Assembly (NCBI GenBank): GCA_016872555.1
Contig: VGZO01000045.1
Span: 1-33,929, forward strand
Source of the DNA: Planctomycetota bacterium
GTDB taxonomy: Bacteria; Planctomycetota; Planctomycetia; Pirellulales; UBA1268
DNA length: 33,929 nucleotides
Direction: 5' to 3'
Position numbers and translations under genes: made by a program. The notes beneath the pieces are model-generated. The model worked only from the letters and a program-made list of their open reading frames with translations, was not told the DNA's origin and made no database searches. Below are positions 16,331 to 25,214 of this stretch, piece by piece (within the stretch, counting starts at the first letter, position 1; the number at the start of each line of letters is the position of its first letter).

Positions 16331-18340
16331 ATGGCGACGACTGCCGACGACGTACTCTGGATGCCTTCCCCCGCGTCCATCGAGCGCTCCGCGATCACCC
16401 GCTTCAGGGCGGCCGTGACGGAGCGGCACCCTCGTGCGGGCGCGGACCGCGTCGCGCTGCATCGCTGGAGCGTCGAGAAACCAGGCAGGTTTTGGCGCGA
16501 GGTGTGGGACTTCTGCGAGGTCGACGGCGACCCCGGCCCGGTCGACTGCCTACCGGCAACGGTGTTCCGCGAGTGGCGATTCTTCCCCGAGGGCCGGCTG
16601 AACATCGTCGAAAACCTGCTCTGGCCCTCGCGCCTCGGTGACGCGACGTATGCCGGTGCGCCGGCCGTGATTGCCCACGACGAGCAGGGACTGGTCGCCA
16701 CCCTCACGCGGTTGGAGCTCTGGCAGGCCGTCTGCCGGCTCGCCCGGCACCTCGCTGACTGCGGCGTCGTTCCCGGTATGCGTGTGGCCGCCGTCCTCCC
16801 CAACCGCGTCGAGGCGGTGATCGCGATGCTCGCCACGGCGGCGTTGGGCGGAGTCTGGTCGTGCTGTTCGCCCGATTTCGGTGACGCCGCCCTCTACGAC
16901 CGGTTCGGCCAGATCGAGCCGACCGTGCTCGTCTCGACGGCGACGACGCGCTATGCGGGAAAGTCGCTCGGGCTCGACGAGCGCCTCGGGCGCCTGGCGG
17001 CACGGCTGCCGTCGCTGACCGACTGGGTCCACGTCGGCGCGGCGCCACAGGCGCTCCCCGGCGTGCGGCTCGCCGACTGGGAGGAGATCCAGACGCGGCG
17101 GCTCGTGCCGATCACCCTGAAGCGTTTTCCCTTCGCCCAGCCGCTCGCGATCCTCTACTCCTCCGGCACGACCGGCGCCCCGAAATGCATCGTCCATGGC
17201 GCGGGGGGCACGCTCCTCCAGCACCTCAAGGAGCACCGCCTCCACTGCGACATCGGCCCGGGAGACCGGCTGCTCTACTACACGACCACCGGCTGGATGA
17301 TGTGGAATTGGCTGGTCAGCGCCCTCGCCAGCGACGCGGCGATCGTTCTTTACGACGGTTCGCCGCTCGAGCCGCATCCGGGGATCCTCTGGGACGTCGC
17401 CGATGAGGAGGGAGTGACGCACTTCGGTGCCAGCGCCCGGTACTTCGCAGCGATCGAGCAGCGCGGCTTCCTCCCCGGCAGCCGGCACGCCCTGGCCGCG
17501 TTGCGGGCGCTGCTCTCGACCGGGTCGCCGCTGCTGCCCGATCAATTCCGCTGGCTGTACCGCGCCGTCAAGCCCGACATGCACCTGGCGTCGATCTCCG
17601 GCGGTACCGACATCGTGTCGTGCTTCGTCCTCGGCGATCCGACGCTGCCGGTGCGGGCGGGGGAGATCCAGTGCAAGGGCTTGGGGATGGACGTCGCCGT
17701 GGCCGACGAGTCGGGACGGTCGGTCGTCGGCGTCGCCGGCGAGCTCGTCTGCCGGACGCCATTTCCGAGCATGCCGCTCGGGTTTTGGAACGACCCGGAG
17801 GGGCGGGCCTACCATCACGCCTATTTCGATCGCTACCCCGACATCTGGTGTCACGGCGACTGGGCCCTGGAGACGGCCAGCGGCGGGATGGTGATCTACG
17901 GCCGCTCCGACGCCGTCCTCAATCCGGGTGGCGTGCGGATCGGGACCGGGGAGATCTACCGCGAGTTGGCGGCGTTCCCCGAGGTCGTCGAGGGGCTGGC
18001 GACGGCCCTCCGCCGCGATGGTGACGAGCGGATCGTCCTCTTCCTGAGGCTCGCGCCGGGGGCCACGCTCGATGCCGCCCTCGAGGCGGCGGTCCGTGAC
18101 CGCCTCCGGCGCCAGTGTTCGCCGCGCCACGTGCCCCACCTCGTCGTCGCGGCGCCCGACCTCCCGCGGACGGTGAGCGGCAAGCTGTCCGAGATCGCCG
18201 CGCGCAACGCGATCTCGGACTGCCCCGTGGGCAACGCCGGCGCCCTCGCCAATCCCGAGTGCCTCGCCTTCTTCGTCGGGTGGGCGCGGATGGTGCGCGA
18301 GGCCGACGGCCATGCGGTGGATCCACCGCGCCGGCTATAA
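16331..18340 (+). CDS. Acetoacetyl-CoA synthetase
   Basis: The 669-residue product is an ANL-superfamily acyl-CoA ligase of the acetoacetate type. It activates acetoacetate to acetoacetyl-CoA with ATP. Motifs are an N-terminal FREWRFFPEGRLNIVENLL (acetyl/acetoacetyl-CoA synthetase leader), LYSSGTTGAPKCIVHGAGG (P-loop, about residue 275), SGGTDIVSCF (about 420), the hinge YGRSDAVLNPGGVRIGTGE and the C-terminal catalytic lysine in RTVSGKLSE (about 616). Length fits the family (about 650). It sits just before the tyrosine-degradation operon, whose last product includes acetoacetate. The TATAAT box of that operon overlaps this gene's stop codon. The start ATG lacks a strong ribosome-binding site. 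Confidence 0.9.
   Translation: MATTADDVLWMPSPASIERSAITRFRAAVTERHPRAGADRVALHRWSVEKPGRFWREVWDFCEVDGDPGPVDCLPATVFREWRFFPEGRLNIVENLLWPSRLGDATYAGAPAVIAHDEQGLVATLTRLELWQAVCRLARHLADCGVVPGMRVAAVLPNRVEAVIAMLATAALGGVWSCCSPDFGDAALYDRFGQIEPTVLVSTATTRYAGKSLGLDERLGRLAARLPSLTDWVHVGAAPQALPGVRLADWEEIQTRRLVPITLKRFPFAQPLAILYSSGTTGAPKCIVHGAGGTLLQHLKEHRLHCDIGPGDRLLYYTTTGWMMWNWLVSALASDAAIVLYDGSPLEPHPGILWDVADEEGVTHFGASARYFAAIEQRGFLPGSRHALAALRALLSTGSPLLPDQFRWLYRAVKPDMHLASISGGTDIVSCFVLGDPTLPVRAGEIQCKGLGMDVAVADESGRSVVGVAGELVCRTPFPSMPLGFWNDPEGRAYHHAYFDRYPDIWCHGDWALETASGGMVIYGRSDAVLNPGGVRIGTGEIYRELAAFPEVVEGLATALRRDGDERIVLFLRLAPGATLDAALEAAVRDRLRRQCSPRHVPHLVVAAPDLPRTVSGKLSEIAARNAISDCPVGNAGALANPECLAFFVGWARMVREADGHAVDPPRRL
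18314..18329. promoter_or_regulatory. 16-bp perfect palindrome upstream of the tyrosine operon promoter
   Basis: GCGGTGGATCCACCGC is a perfect palindrome within the last codons of the acetoacetyl-CoA synthetase gene. It ends 6 bases before a TATAAT box and covers the -35/spacer region, a usual place for a repressor or activator dimer. About half a palindrome this long is expected by chance in the window. Confidence 0.4.
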
Positions 18341-18341
18341 T
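18336..18341 (+). promoter_or_regulatory. Consensus -10 box (TATAAT) for the tyrosine degradation operon
   Basis: TATAAT occurs in very GC-rich surroundings, 64 bases before the start of the dioxygenase gene, flanked by a short GCCGG/CCGGC inverted repeat. No good -35 hexamer is seen 16-18 bases upstream (TGCGGT), which would fit an activator-dependent promoter. Part of the box is the stop codon of the preceding gene. Confidence 0.45.
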
Positions 18342-18404
18342 CCCGGCGATTCCGCGGGCCAACGGAGCGATGGTCAGGCCCGCGCTGCCGACGAGGACCG
18401 AGCG

Positions 18405-19514
18405 ATGGCGGCCGCCCAGGACATTCCCCTCCGCAAGATCGACCACATCCGGTTCTTCGTCGGCAACGCCCGGCAGTCGGCGTTCTTCTACCGCAACGCC
18501 TACGGCTTCGAGGTCGTCGCCTACGCCGGCCTCGAGACGAAGATGAAGGACGAGGCCGGCTACGTCCTCCAGCAGGGCGGGATCACGTTCGTGCTCCAGT
18601 CGCCGCTCCGTCCCAACCATCCCGAGGCGTCGCGGCTGATCCTCCACGGCGACGGGGTCGCCGACATCGCCCTGGCCGTCGACGACGTGCGGTTGGCGTA
18701 CAACCTCGCCGTCGAGCGCGGGGCCGTCGGCGTGATCGGCCCGCGGGCGATCGAGAATGACAACGGGGTCTACGAATACGCCACGATCCGCGCCTACGGC
18801 GACACGACCCACACGTTCGTCAACCGCGATCGCTACCACGGCGCCTTCGCCCCGGGCTACGTGGCGATCGATCCCGAACGCTACAGCCCCGCGACCTACC
18901 ATCCCGCCGGCCTCCTCGCCATCGACCATGTCGTCGGCAACGTCGAGGAGGGGCGGATGAACGAGTGGGTCGACTTCTACCGGACCGTCCTCGGCTTCGA
19001 GCAATTGGTCTCGTTCGACGACCAAGACATCTCGACCGAGTACTCGGCACTGATGTCGAAGGTCGTGCAGGGCGGGCGAGGGCGGATCAAGTTCCCGATC
19101 AACGAGCCGGCGAAGGGGCGGCGGCGCAGCCAGATCGAGGAGTACGTCGACTTCTACGGGGGCGCCGGGGTCCAGCACATCGCCCTGGCGACCAACGACA
19201 TCGTCGCCACGGTCCGGGCGTTGCGGGCCAACGACGTCTCGTTCCTGCGCGTGCCGCGCACCTACTACGACACGCTCGTCGACCGCGTCGGGCCGATCGA
19301 GGAGGACGTCGAGGAGCTGGCCGATCTCGGGATCCTCGTCGATCGTGACGACGAGGGCTACATGCTCCAGATCTTCACCAAGCCGGTGCAGGACCGCCCG
19401 ACCTTGTTCTTCGAGATCATCGAGCGCCACGGCTCGAAGAGCTTCGGCAAGGGGAACTTCAAGGCGCTGTTCGAGGCCATCGAGCGGGAGCAGGCGCTGC
19501 GGGGGACATTGTGA
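18405..19514 (+). CDS. hpd: 4-hydroxyphenylpyruvate dioxygenase
   Basis: The 369-residue product has two vicinal-oxygen-chelate halves. It converts 4-hydroxyphenylpyruvate to homogentisate with iron and oxygen. The expected iron ligands are visible: His175 in AIDHVVGN, His258 in VQHIALATND and Glu337 in TLFFEIIERHG. The C-terminal GSKSFGKGNFKALFEAIE stretch is the helix that closes the active site in this family. It is the first gene of a tight operon: its stop overlaps the start of the FAH-family gene by one base (TGATG). The ATG at 18405 is the usual distance from the KIDHIRFFVGN motif. Confidence 0.95.
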   Translation: MAAAQDIPLRKIDHIRFFVGNARQSAFFYRNAYGFEVVAYAGLETKMKDEAGYVLQQGGITFVLQSPLRPNHPEASRLILHGDGVADIALAVDDVRLAYNLAVERGAVGVIGPRAIENDNGVYEYATIRAYGDTTHTFVNRDRYHGAFAPGYVAIDPERYSPATYHPAGLLAIDHVVGNVEEGRMNEWVDFYRTVLGFEQLVSFDDQDISTEYSALMSKVVQGGRGRIKFPINEPAKGRRRSQIEEYVDFYGGAGVQHIALATNDIVATVRALRANDVSFLRVPRTYYDTLVDRVGPIEEDVEELADLGILVDRDDEGYMLQIFTKPVQDRPTLFFEIIERHGSKSFGKGNFKALFEAIEREQALRGTL

Positions 19515-20230
19515 TGGCCGTCCCGCTCCCCCCGGTGCGGACGATCCGCGACTTCTACGCCTTCGAGCAGCATGTCCTCACCTGCCGGCGGCAGCGCGGC
19601 CTGGGGATGGTGCCGCAGTGGTACGAGGTGCCGGTGTTCTACTTTTCCAATCCCCACTCGGTGATCGGCAACGGCGACGAGGTCGTCCCGCCGCTGGAGA
19701 CACGCGAGCTCGATTTCGAGCTCGAGATCGCCGCGGTCGTCGGGCACGAGGCCCGCGATCTGCCGGCGGACGACCGGGCCCTCGATTGCCTGCTCGGGTT
19801 CACGATCTACGACGACTTCTCGGCGCGTGACCTGCAGCGGCAGGAGATGGCGGTCGGGCTCGGTCCGGCGAAGGGGAAGGATTTCGCCAACGCGTTGGGC
19901 CCCGCGGTCGTCCCGTTCGAGCGGCTCGCCGATCGGTACGCCGACGGTCGCCTCCGGCTGCGCATGGAGGCCGCTGTCAACGGTCGCGTCGTCTCGAGAG
20001 GCGACGCGGAGACGATGCACTGGACCTGGCCGCAGCTTCTCGCCCATGCCAGCCGCGACGCGACCCTGTACCCAGGCGACGTCCTCGGGTCGGGCACTGT
20101 CGGCGGGGGATGCATCCTCGAGCTCGGCCCCGAGAACGTCGGTGGCTGGCTCGTGCCCGGCGACGTCGTCACGCTGTCGGTCGAGAGGCTCGGCGCCCTC
20201 GAGAATCGGATCGCCGCGCCACGCCGCTGA
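19514..20230 (+). CDS. Fumarylacetoacetate hydrolase family protein
   Basis: The 238-residue product has the FAH-fold motifs ELDFELEIAAVVG with metal-binding acidic residues, GFTIYDDFSARDLQRQEM, GPAKGKDFANALGP and the terminal GSGTVGGGC loop. In this operon it most likely hydrolyses fumarylacetoacetate to fumarate and acetoacetate. The family also includes other acylpyruvases, so the assignment rests on the context of hpd and hgd. It starts at the ATG that overlaps the hpd stop, and a GTG one codon earlier is also in frame. No maleylacetoacetate isomerase gene is seen in the window. Confidence 0.88.
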   Translation: MAVPLPPVRTIRDFYAFEQHVLTCRRQRGLGMVPQWYEVPVFYFSNPHSVIGNGDEVVPPLETRELDFELEIAAVVGHEARDLPADDRALDCLLGFTIYDDFSARDLQRQEMAVGLGPAKGKDFANALGPAVVPFERLADRYADGRLRLRMEAAVNGRVVSRGDAETMHWTWPQLLAHASRDATLYPGDVLGSGTVGGGCILELGPENVGGWLVPGDVVTLSVERLGALENRIAAPRR

Positions 20231-20253
20231 ACCCGCGCCAGGAGCCCGCCGCC

Positions 20254-21426
20254 GTGCCCCACTATCTCCGCCGCGGCACGATCCCACCGAAGCGCCATAC
20301 GGAGCTTCCCCGGACACCGGGGTTTCTCGGCGAGGGGATCCACTACGAAGAAGTGATTTCGACCGAGGGTTTCTCCCGGGGCTACAGCATCGCCTACCAC
20401 CTCCGGCCGCCGACTCGCGTGACCGCGATCGAGCCGTTGCCGTTCGTTCCCGCGCCGGCCGCCGCCGAGCTGCCGCTGCGGCACGTCCACCTCGCCACCG
20501 GCGCCCTCGGCCGCGCCGGCGACGTCGTTGACGGGCGGATTGCGATGTTCTTCAACGCCGAGGTGGTGATCTCGCGGTGCCGGCCCGCCGGCCCGCAGCG
20601 CGAGCTGTTCCGCAACGCCCGCGACGACGAAGTGCTGTTCGTCCACGCTGGCACGGGGCGGCTGGAGACGATGTTCGGTTCGCTGCCGTTCCGGCCGCTG
20701 GACTACGTCGTGATCCCGAAGTGCACGACCTACCGCGTCGATTTCGACGACCCGACGGCGGCCGATCTGCTCGTCGTCGAGGCCCGCGGCACGATCCGGT
20801 TCCCGAAGCGCTACCTCAATCCCGACGGCCAGCTCCGCCTCGGCGCCCCCTACGGCGAGCGCGACATCCGTGGCCCGGAGTCCCCGGTGCCGATCGATGC
20901 GGAGGGCCGGCACACGATCGTCGTCCGCGACGGCGAACGCCGCGCCCGGTACGAGGTCGCGAGCCATCCGTTCGATGTCGTCGGCTGGGACGGGATGGTC
21001 TACCCGTTCGCGTTCAATGCGGAGGACTTCGAGCCGATCACCGGCCGGATCCACCAGCCGCCGCCGATCCACCAGACGTTCGACGGGCCGGGGTTCGTGA
21101 TCTGCACGTTCGCCCCACGGATGCTCGATACCGATCCCCGGGCGGTGAAGGTCCCCTACGTCCACAGCAACGTCGAGTCGGACGAGGTGCTGTACTACGT
21201 CCGCGGCAGGTTCGGCAGCCGGCGCGGTGTGGAGGCAGGCTCGTTCACGCTCCATCCCCACGGCATCCCGCACGGCCCGCATCCCGGGACGATCGTCGCC
21301 AGCCGGAACGTGGACCGGACCGACGAGCTGGCGGTGATGATCGACACGTTCCGGCCGCTGGCAGTCGCCCGCGGCGCCCTGGTGTTCGACCGGCCCGAGT
21401 ACCCGTTGTCGTGGATGGAGGGGTGA
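20254..21426 (+). CDS. hmgA: Homogentisate 1,2-dioxygenase
   Basis: The 390-residue product opens the homogentisate ring to maleylacetoacetate. It begins PHYLRRGTIPPKRHTEL and has the cupin-like iron site regions: HSNVESDEVLYYV with His304 and acidic residues at 308-311, then FTLHPHGIPHGPHPG (His334-His343). The GTG start at 20254 has CAGGAG 9 bases upstream. The family is usually 380-450 residues and this matches the shorter bacterial form. A 23-base gap follows the FAH gene and the stop overlaps the next start by one base (TGATG), so the genes are translationally linked. Confidence 0.93.
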   Translation: MPHYLRRGTIPPKRHTELPRTPGFLGEGIHYEEVISTEGFSRGYSIAYHLRPPTRVTAIEPLPFVPAPAAAELPLRHVHLATGALGRAGDVVDGRIAMFFNAEVVISRCRPAGPQRELFRNARDDEVLFVHAGTGRLETMFGSLPFRPLDYVVIPKCTTYRVDFDDPTAADLLVVEARGTIRFPKRYLNPDGQLRLGAPYGERDIRGPESPVPIDAEGRHTIVVRDGERRARYEVASHPFDVVGWDGMVYPFAFNAEDFEPITGRIHQPPPIHQTFDGPGFVICTFAPRMLDTDPRAVKVPYVHSNVESDEVLYYVRGRFGSRRGVEAGSFTLHPHGIPHGPHPGTIVASRNVDRTDELAVMIDTFRPLAVARGALVFDRPEYPLSWMEG

Positions 21427-22037
21427 TGGAGATCGACGTCGCACGGACCGAGGTGGTCGACGTGTACCGTGTCCTCGTCGGGTTGGTCACGCCGCGGCCG
21501 ATCGCCTGGGTGACCACGCTCTCGCCGCGCGGCGTCGTCAATCTGGCGCCGTTCAGCTTCTTCAACGCCTTCGGCGCCAACCCGCCGGTGGTCGTGATCT
21601 CGCCGACGCTGACCCGCGACGGCAAGCGCAAGGACACGCTGGTCAACATCGAGCACGGCGGCGAATTCGTGATCAACGCCGCCACCGAGCGGCATGCCGC
21701 GGAGATCAACCGCAGCGCGGCGCCGCTTCCGCCGGACGAGAGCGAGGTCGAGCTGGTGGGGATGGAGACGGTTGCCTCGCGGCGGGTGGCGCCTCCGCGG
21801 CTGGCCGGCGTGGCATTCGCGATGGAGTGCCGGATGCAGCAGGTGATCCCGATCGGATCGGGGCCGATCTCCGCCAACCTCGTCATCGGCGAGGTGGTGA
21901 CGATCGTCGTCGACGATGCCGTGCTCGACGCGGCCGGCCAGCCCGACCCGCTCCGGATTCGCACGGTGGCGCGCCTCGGCGGCGACTTCTGGTGCCGGAC
22001 GACCGACCTGTTCGAGCAGGGGCGGCCCGGCGCGTAG
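21426..22037 (+). CDS. Flavin reductase family (split-barrel FMN-binding) protein
   Basis: The 203-residue product has the FMN-binding split-barrel pattern. RPIAWVTTLSPRGVVNLAPFSFFNAFGANPP is the family signature, followed by KDTLVNIEHGGEFVIN and SANLVIGEV. It starts at the ATG overlapping the hgd stop, so it is the last gene of the tyrosine operon. Such proteins are usually FMN-dependent reductases that partner with monooxygenases. No known step of the homogentisate pathway needs one, so its role here is open; it may handle a side product or act on a related aromatic substrate. Confidence 0.88.
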   Translation: MEIDVARTEVVDVYRVLVGLVTPRPIAWVTTLSPRGVVNLAPFSFFNAFGANPPVVVISPTLTRDGKRKDTLVNIEHGGEFVINAATERHAAEINRSAAPLPPDESEVELVGMETVASRRVAPPRLAGVAFAMECRMQQVIPIGSGPISANLVIGEVVTIVVDDAVLDAAGQPDPLRIRTVARLGGDFWCRTTDLFEQGRPGA

Positions 22038-22111
22038 CGGTCGCACGACGGCGTCCAGGCAGCTTGGCCCGGGAGCGAAGGTCAGCCGGCCTCGGGCGAC
22101 GGTCCGGCCGG

Positions 22112-23446
22112 TCAGCGGCGGCGGAGCCGGTCGAGGAGGACCGCGCCGAGGATCACCAGGCCGAGGACGACGCGCTGCGTGTAGCTCTCGATGCCGAGGA
22201 GGTTCATGCCGTTGTTGATCACGGCCGTGACCAGGGCGCCGACGAGCGTCCCGACAATGCTTCCCTCGCCCCCGGCGAGGCTCGTTCCCCCGACCACCAC
22301 CGCGGCGATCGTGAACAGCTCGTACATCTGCCCGAAGTTCGGCGAGCCACTCTTGAGCTGCGATGCCATGACGACTCCGCCGAGCGCCGCCAGCGCCCCG
22401 GAGAGGACGTAGGCCGCCACGAGCGTCGCCGACACCGGCACGCCCGAGAGACGCGCCGCCTCGCGGTTGCCGCCGACGGCGAGGACCCAGCGCCCGAACG
22501 TCGTCCGCGTCATCGTGAACTGGGCGAGCGCGTACAGGGTGAGCATCGCGACGACGGCGTTGGGAATCCCGACCAGGTCGGCCCCGCGGCCGAGCCACAT
22601 GAAGCCGTCGGGGAGTTGGTACACGCTCTCGCCGCGCGCGAGCAAGGACGCCGTGCCCCCGGCCACGAGCATCATCGCCAGCGTCGCGATGAACGGCGGG
22701 ATCCCGAAGGCCACGACCACGCCCCCCGACACGGCGCCACACGCCGCGCCGACGGCGATCCCGACGAGCCCGGCGACGACCATGCCCCCCGGTCCCGCCG
22801 CGACGCCGCCGCACCGGTCGCGGATGACGATCGCGGTCACCACGCTGGCCAGCGCGATGATGCTCCCGACCGACAGGTCGATGCCGCCGGTGAGGATCAC
22901 CAGCGTCATTCCGACGGCAAGGATCGCGATCACGGCGATCTGGTTGGCGATGTTGAGAAGGTTTTCGGCCTTGAGGAAGTTGGGCCACCGGTAGGACCGC
23001 GGGCGCACCAGCGCCGGCGCGCCGAGCGCGGGGAAGTCGGTGCCGACGTCGGCGAACACGCCCCACGCCATGCTCGCGGCGCTCCCGGCGATCGCGTCGA
23101 GCCCCGGGGTCTCTGCAGCAACGCGCCCGAGCGCGTCCCGCGCGTCCTTCGGCCCCCCCTTGGCGACCGCGACGACCGTCGCCCCGCCGCTGCGGAGCCG
23201 GTCGACGAGCCGGTCGGCGAGGGCGACGTCGTCGGGGACGTCGCGGATCGCCACCAGCACGCGGGGGTGCGGCGTGGCGGCGAGGATCCGCTCGGCGATG
23301 GCGTCGGCGGCCGCGGCGCCGGAGGGCTGCTGTTCGCTCCAGGTCAGCACGCTGAACAGCACGCACAGCGCGAGCAGCACCCACGCCATGCCGAGTTCGT
23401 GAAGCCGGCCCCGAAGCAGGGCGAGCGCCTGTCGGAGGGCGATCAT
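22112..23446 (-). CDS. Sugar ABC transporter permease (RbsC-like) with an inserted exported-side domain
   Basis: The 444-residue product has the core of the ribose/branched-chain permease family: AVGMTLVILTGGIDLSVGSIIAL and GLVGIAVGAACGAVSG, then the C-terminal VGGTSLAGGEGSIVGTLVGALV. Helices are about nine. The family is usually near 320-340 residues. The extra length is an insert of about 110 residues between the first helix (VLLALCVLFSVLTW) and the ENLLNIANQIAV helix. The insert holds VLVAIRDVPDDVALADRL and ATVVAVAKGGPKDARDAL, with beta-alpha alternation like half of a Rossmann or periplasmic-binding domain. Its start overlaps the ATPase stop (ATGA). No solute-binding-protein gene is present here. 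Confidence 0.82.
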   Translation of the reverse strand: MIALRQALALLRGRLHELGMAWVLLALCVLFSVLTWSEQQPSGAAAADAIAERILAATPHPRVLVAIRDVPDDVALADRLVDRLRSGGATVVAVAKGGPKDARDALGRVAAETPGLDAIAGSAASMAWGVFADVGTDFPALGAPALVRPRSYRWPNFLKAENLLNIANQIAVIAILAVGMTLVILTGGIDLSVGSIIALASVVTAIVIRDRCGGVAAGPGGMVVAGLVGIAVGAACGAVSGGVVVAFGIPPFIATLAMMLVAGGTASLLARGESVYQLPDGFMWLGRGADLVGIPNAVVAMLTLYALAQFTMTRTTFGRWVLAVGGNREAARLSGVPVSATLVAAYVLSGALAALGGVVMASQLKSGSPNFGQMYELFTIAAVVVGGTSLAGGEGSIVGTLVGALVTAVINNGMNLLGIESYTQRVVLGLVILGAVLLDRLRRR

Positions 23447-24957
23447 GCGACGGCGGCCTCCATGATCGATTCCTGGGTGGCCGTCGCGACGTCGTCGATC
23501 CGGCCGGTGATCCGCCCGTCGTGCATGACGACGATCCGATCGGCCATCCCCAGCACCTCGGGGAGGTCGGAGCTGACCATCACCACGACCTTGCCGGCGG
23601 CGGCGAGGTCGTTGATCAGCCGGTAGATCTCGACCTTCGCTCCGACGTCGACGCCGCGCGTCGGCTCGTCGAACAGGAGCACCTCGCAGCGCCGCGCCAG
23701 CCACTTGGCGAGCACCACCTTCTGCTGGTTGCCGCCCGACAACCCCCGCACCGCCGCCTCCTGGCGCGGGGTCCTGATCCGCAGCGATGCGATGAATTCG
23801 CCACACTCGCGCCGCTCGTCGGTGCGACTGACGACGCCGCCGTGCGACAACCGGGCGAGGTTCGGGAGGGCGAAGTTCTCGCGGACCGAGAGACCGAGGA
23901 CGAGCCCCTGGAGCTTGCGGTCCTCGGGGAGGAGGCCGATCCCGGCCGCGATCGCGGCGGCGGGGGAGCGCGGCGCGACCGGCACGCCGTCGAGGTGCAC
24001 GCTGCCGGCGTCGCGCCGGTCGGCACCGAACAGGAGCCGGAGGACCTCCGTCCGGCCCGAACCGACCAGGCCGGTGATCGCCAGCACCTCGCCGCGCCGC
24101 GCGGTGAACGAGACGCCACGGACGGCCGTCCCACGCGACAGCCCGGCGACGACGAGCCGCGCCGCGCCCGGCACCGTGTCGCGGTGGGGGAACTCCTCGG
24201 TGAGCTCCCGACCGACCATCAGGCGGATCAGGTCGGCCCGGTCGGCAGCGGCCACCGCGGTGCCCCCGGCGTTGCGCCCGTCGCGGAGGACCGTCACGCG
24301 GTCGCAGACGGAGGCGATCTCGTCGAGCCGGTGGGTGACGTAGACGATCCCCGTGCCGTCGCGGCGCAAGTCGCGGATCACGCCGTGCAGCGCCGCCACC
24401 TCGGGAGCCGACAGGGCCGCGCTCGGCTCGTCCATGACGAGGATCCGCGCCCCCGACACCAGCGCCTTGGCGATCTCCACGAGCTGCTGCCCGGCCACCG
24501 ACAGCGTGCGGCAGGGGCGGTCGGGATCGAAGTCGGCGCCGAGCCGAGCGAGGATCGCGCCGGCCCGGTGCCGCTGGGCCGCGCGGTCGACGATGCCGAA
24601 GCCGGGCAGGCCATGGGCGATCTCTTGCCCGAGGAAGAGATTGTCGGCGGCCCCGAGCGCCGGAACGAGATTGAATTCCTGGTGGATCACGGCGACGCCG
24701 GCGCGGATCGCGTCGGGCGGCGTCCGCAGCGCCCGTTCGACGCCGTCGATGACGATCCGTCCGGCGTCGGGGCGCACGGCGCCGCCGAGGATCTTCATCA
24801 GCGTGCTCTTGCCGGCACCGTTTTCGCCGAGCAAGGCGAGGACCTCCCCGCGGGCGAGATCGAGGCGGACGTCGGCCAGCGCCTGCACGCCAGGATACGT
24901 CTTCGAGATCCCGTCCATCGCCAGGAGCGGCGCGGTCACGGCTCGGCTCCGCGGCAT
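23443..24957 (-). CDS. Sugar ABC transporter ATP-binding protein (RbsA-like, two ATPase halves)
   Basis: The 504-residue product has two tandem ATPase domains as in RbsA/MglA. The first has GENGAGKST, LSVAGQQLVEIAKAL and ILVMDEPSAALS. The second has the naturally degenerate GLVGSGRTEV loop, then LSGGNQQKVVLAKWLA and VLLFDEPTRGVDVGAK. It energises import of a monosaccharide with the adjacent permease. The ATG at 24957 was chosen; a GTG at 24939 with GGAG 8 bases before it would remove only six residues and is a real alternative. It is divergent from the desaturase gene. Confidence 0.85.
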   Translation of the reverse strand: MPRSRAVTAPLLAMDGISKTYPGVQALADVRLDLARGEVLALLGENGAGKSTLMKILGGAVRPDAGRIVIDGVERALRTPPDAIRAGVAVIHQEFNLVPALGAADNLFLGQEIAHGLPGFGIVDRAAQRHRAGAILARLGADFDPDRPCRTLSVAGQQLVEIAKALVSGARILVMDEPSAALSAPEVAALHGVIRDLRRDGTGIVYVTHRLDEIASVCDRVTVLRDGRNAGGTAVAAADRADLIRLMVGRELTEEFPHRDTVPGAARLVVAGLSRGTAVRGVSFTARRGEVLAITGLVGSGRTEVLRLLFGADRRDAGSVHLDGVPVAPRSPAAAIAAGIGLLPEDRKLQGLVLGLSVRENFALPNLARLSHGGVVSRTDERRECGEFIASLRIRTPRQEAAVRGLSGGNQQKVVLAKWLARRCEVLLFDEPTRGVDVGAKVEIYRLINDLAAAGKVVVMVSSDLPEVLGMADRIVVMHDGRITGRIDDVATATQESIMEAAVA

Positions 24958-25214
24958 GGCCCCGGAGCATCCCCGCCGGCCTCGACGCCTTGGTCGTCGC
25001 GACAGGTGCGAAGGTCGGTCATTTGAGCCCCGCTCCGCATCGGCTGGGGAAGGGATGACGGTCGCGCCGGATGTGAGGCACGACAATCGTAACCGGCGGG
25101 AGCGGGGCGCGGCATCCGGCGGCTGCCGGCGATCGACGTGGTTCTTGCGAAACCGGCGCGCTCCGCGACAATCGGGCAAGTCCATGGACCGGACCTCTCA
25201 ACCCGAGGACAACC

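Noticed and set aside
22080-22111. CCGGCC/GGCCGG inverted repeat between the flavin reductase and permease genes as a terminator
   Set aside because: The stem is only 6 bp, there is no T-run, and such repeats are common by chance at this GC content.
22112-24970. Minus-strand open frame of 952 codons suggesting an ATPase-permease fusion
   Set aside because: The ATPase is encoded in a different frame (23443-24957). The long frame is simply stop-free in GC-rich DNA, and the permease starts at 23446 with an ATGA overlap.
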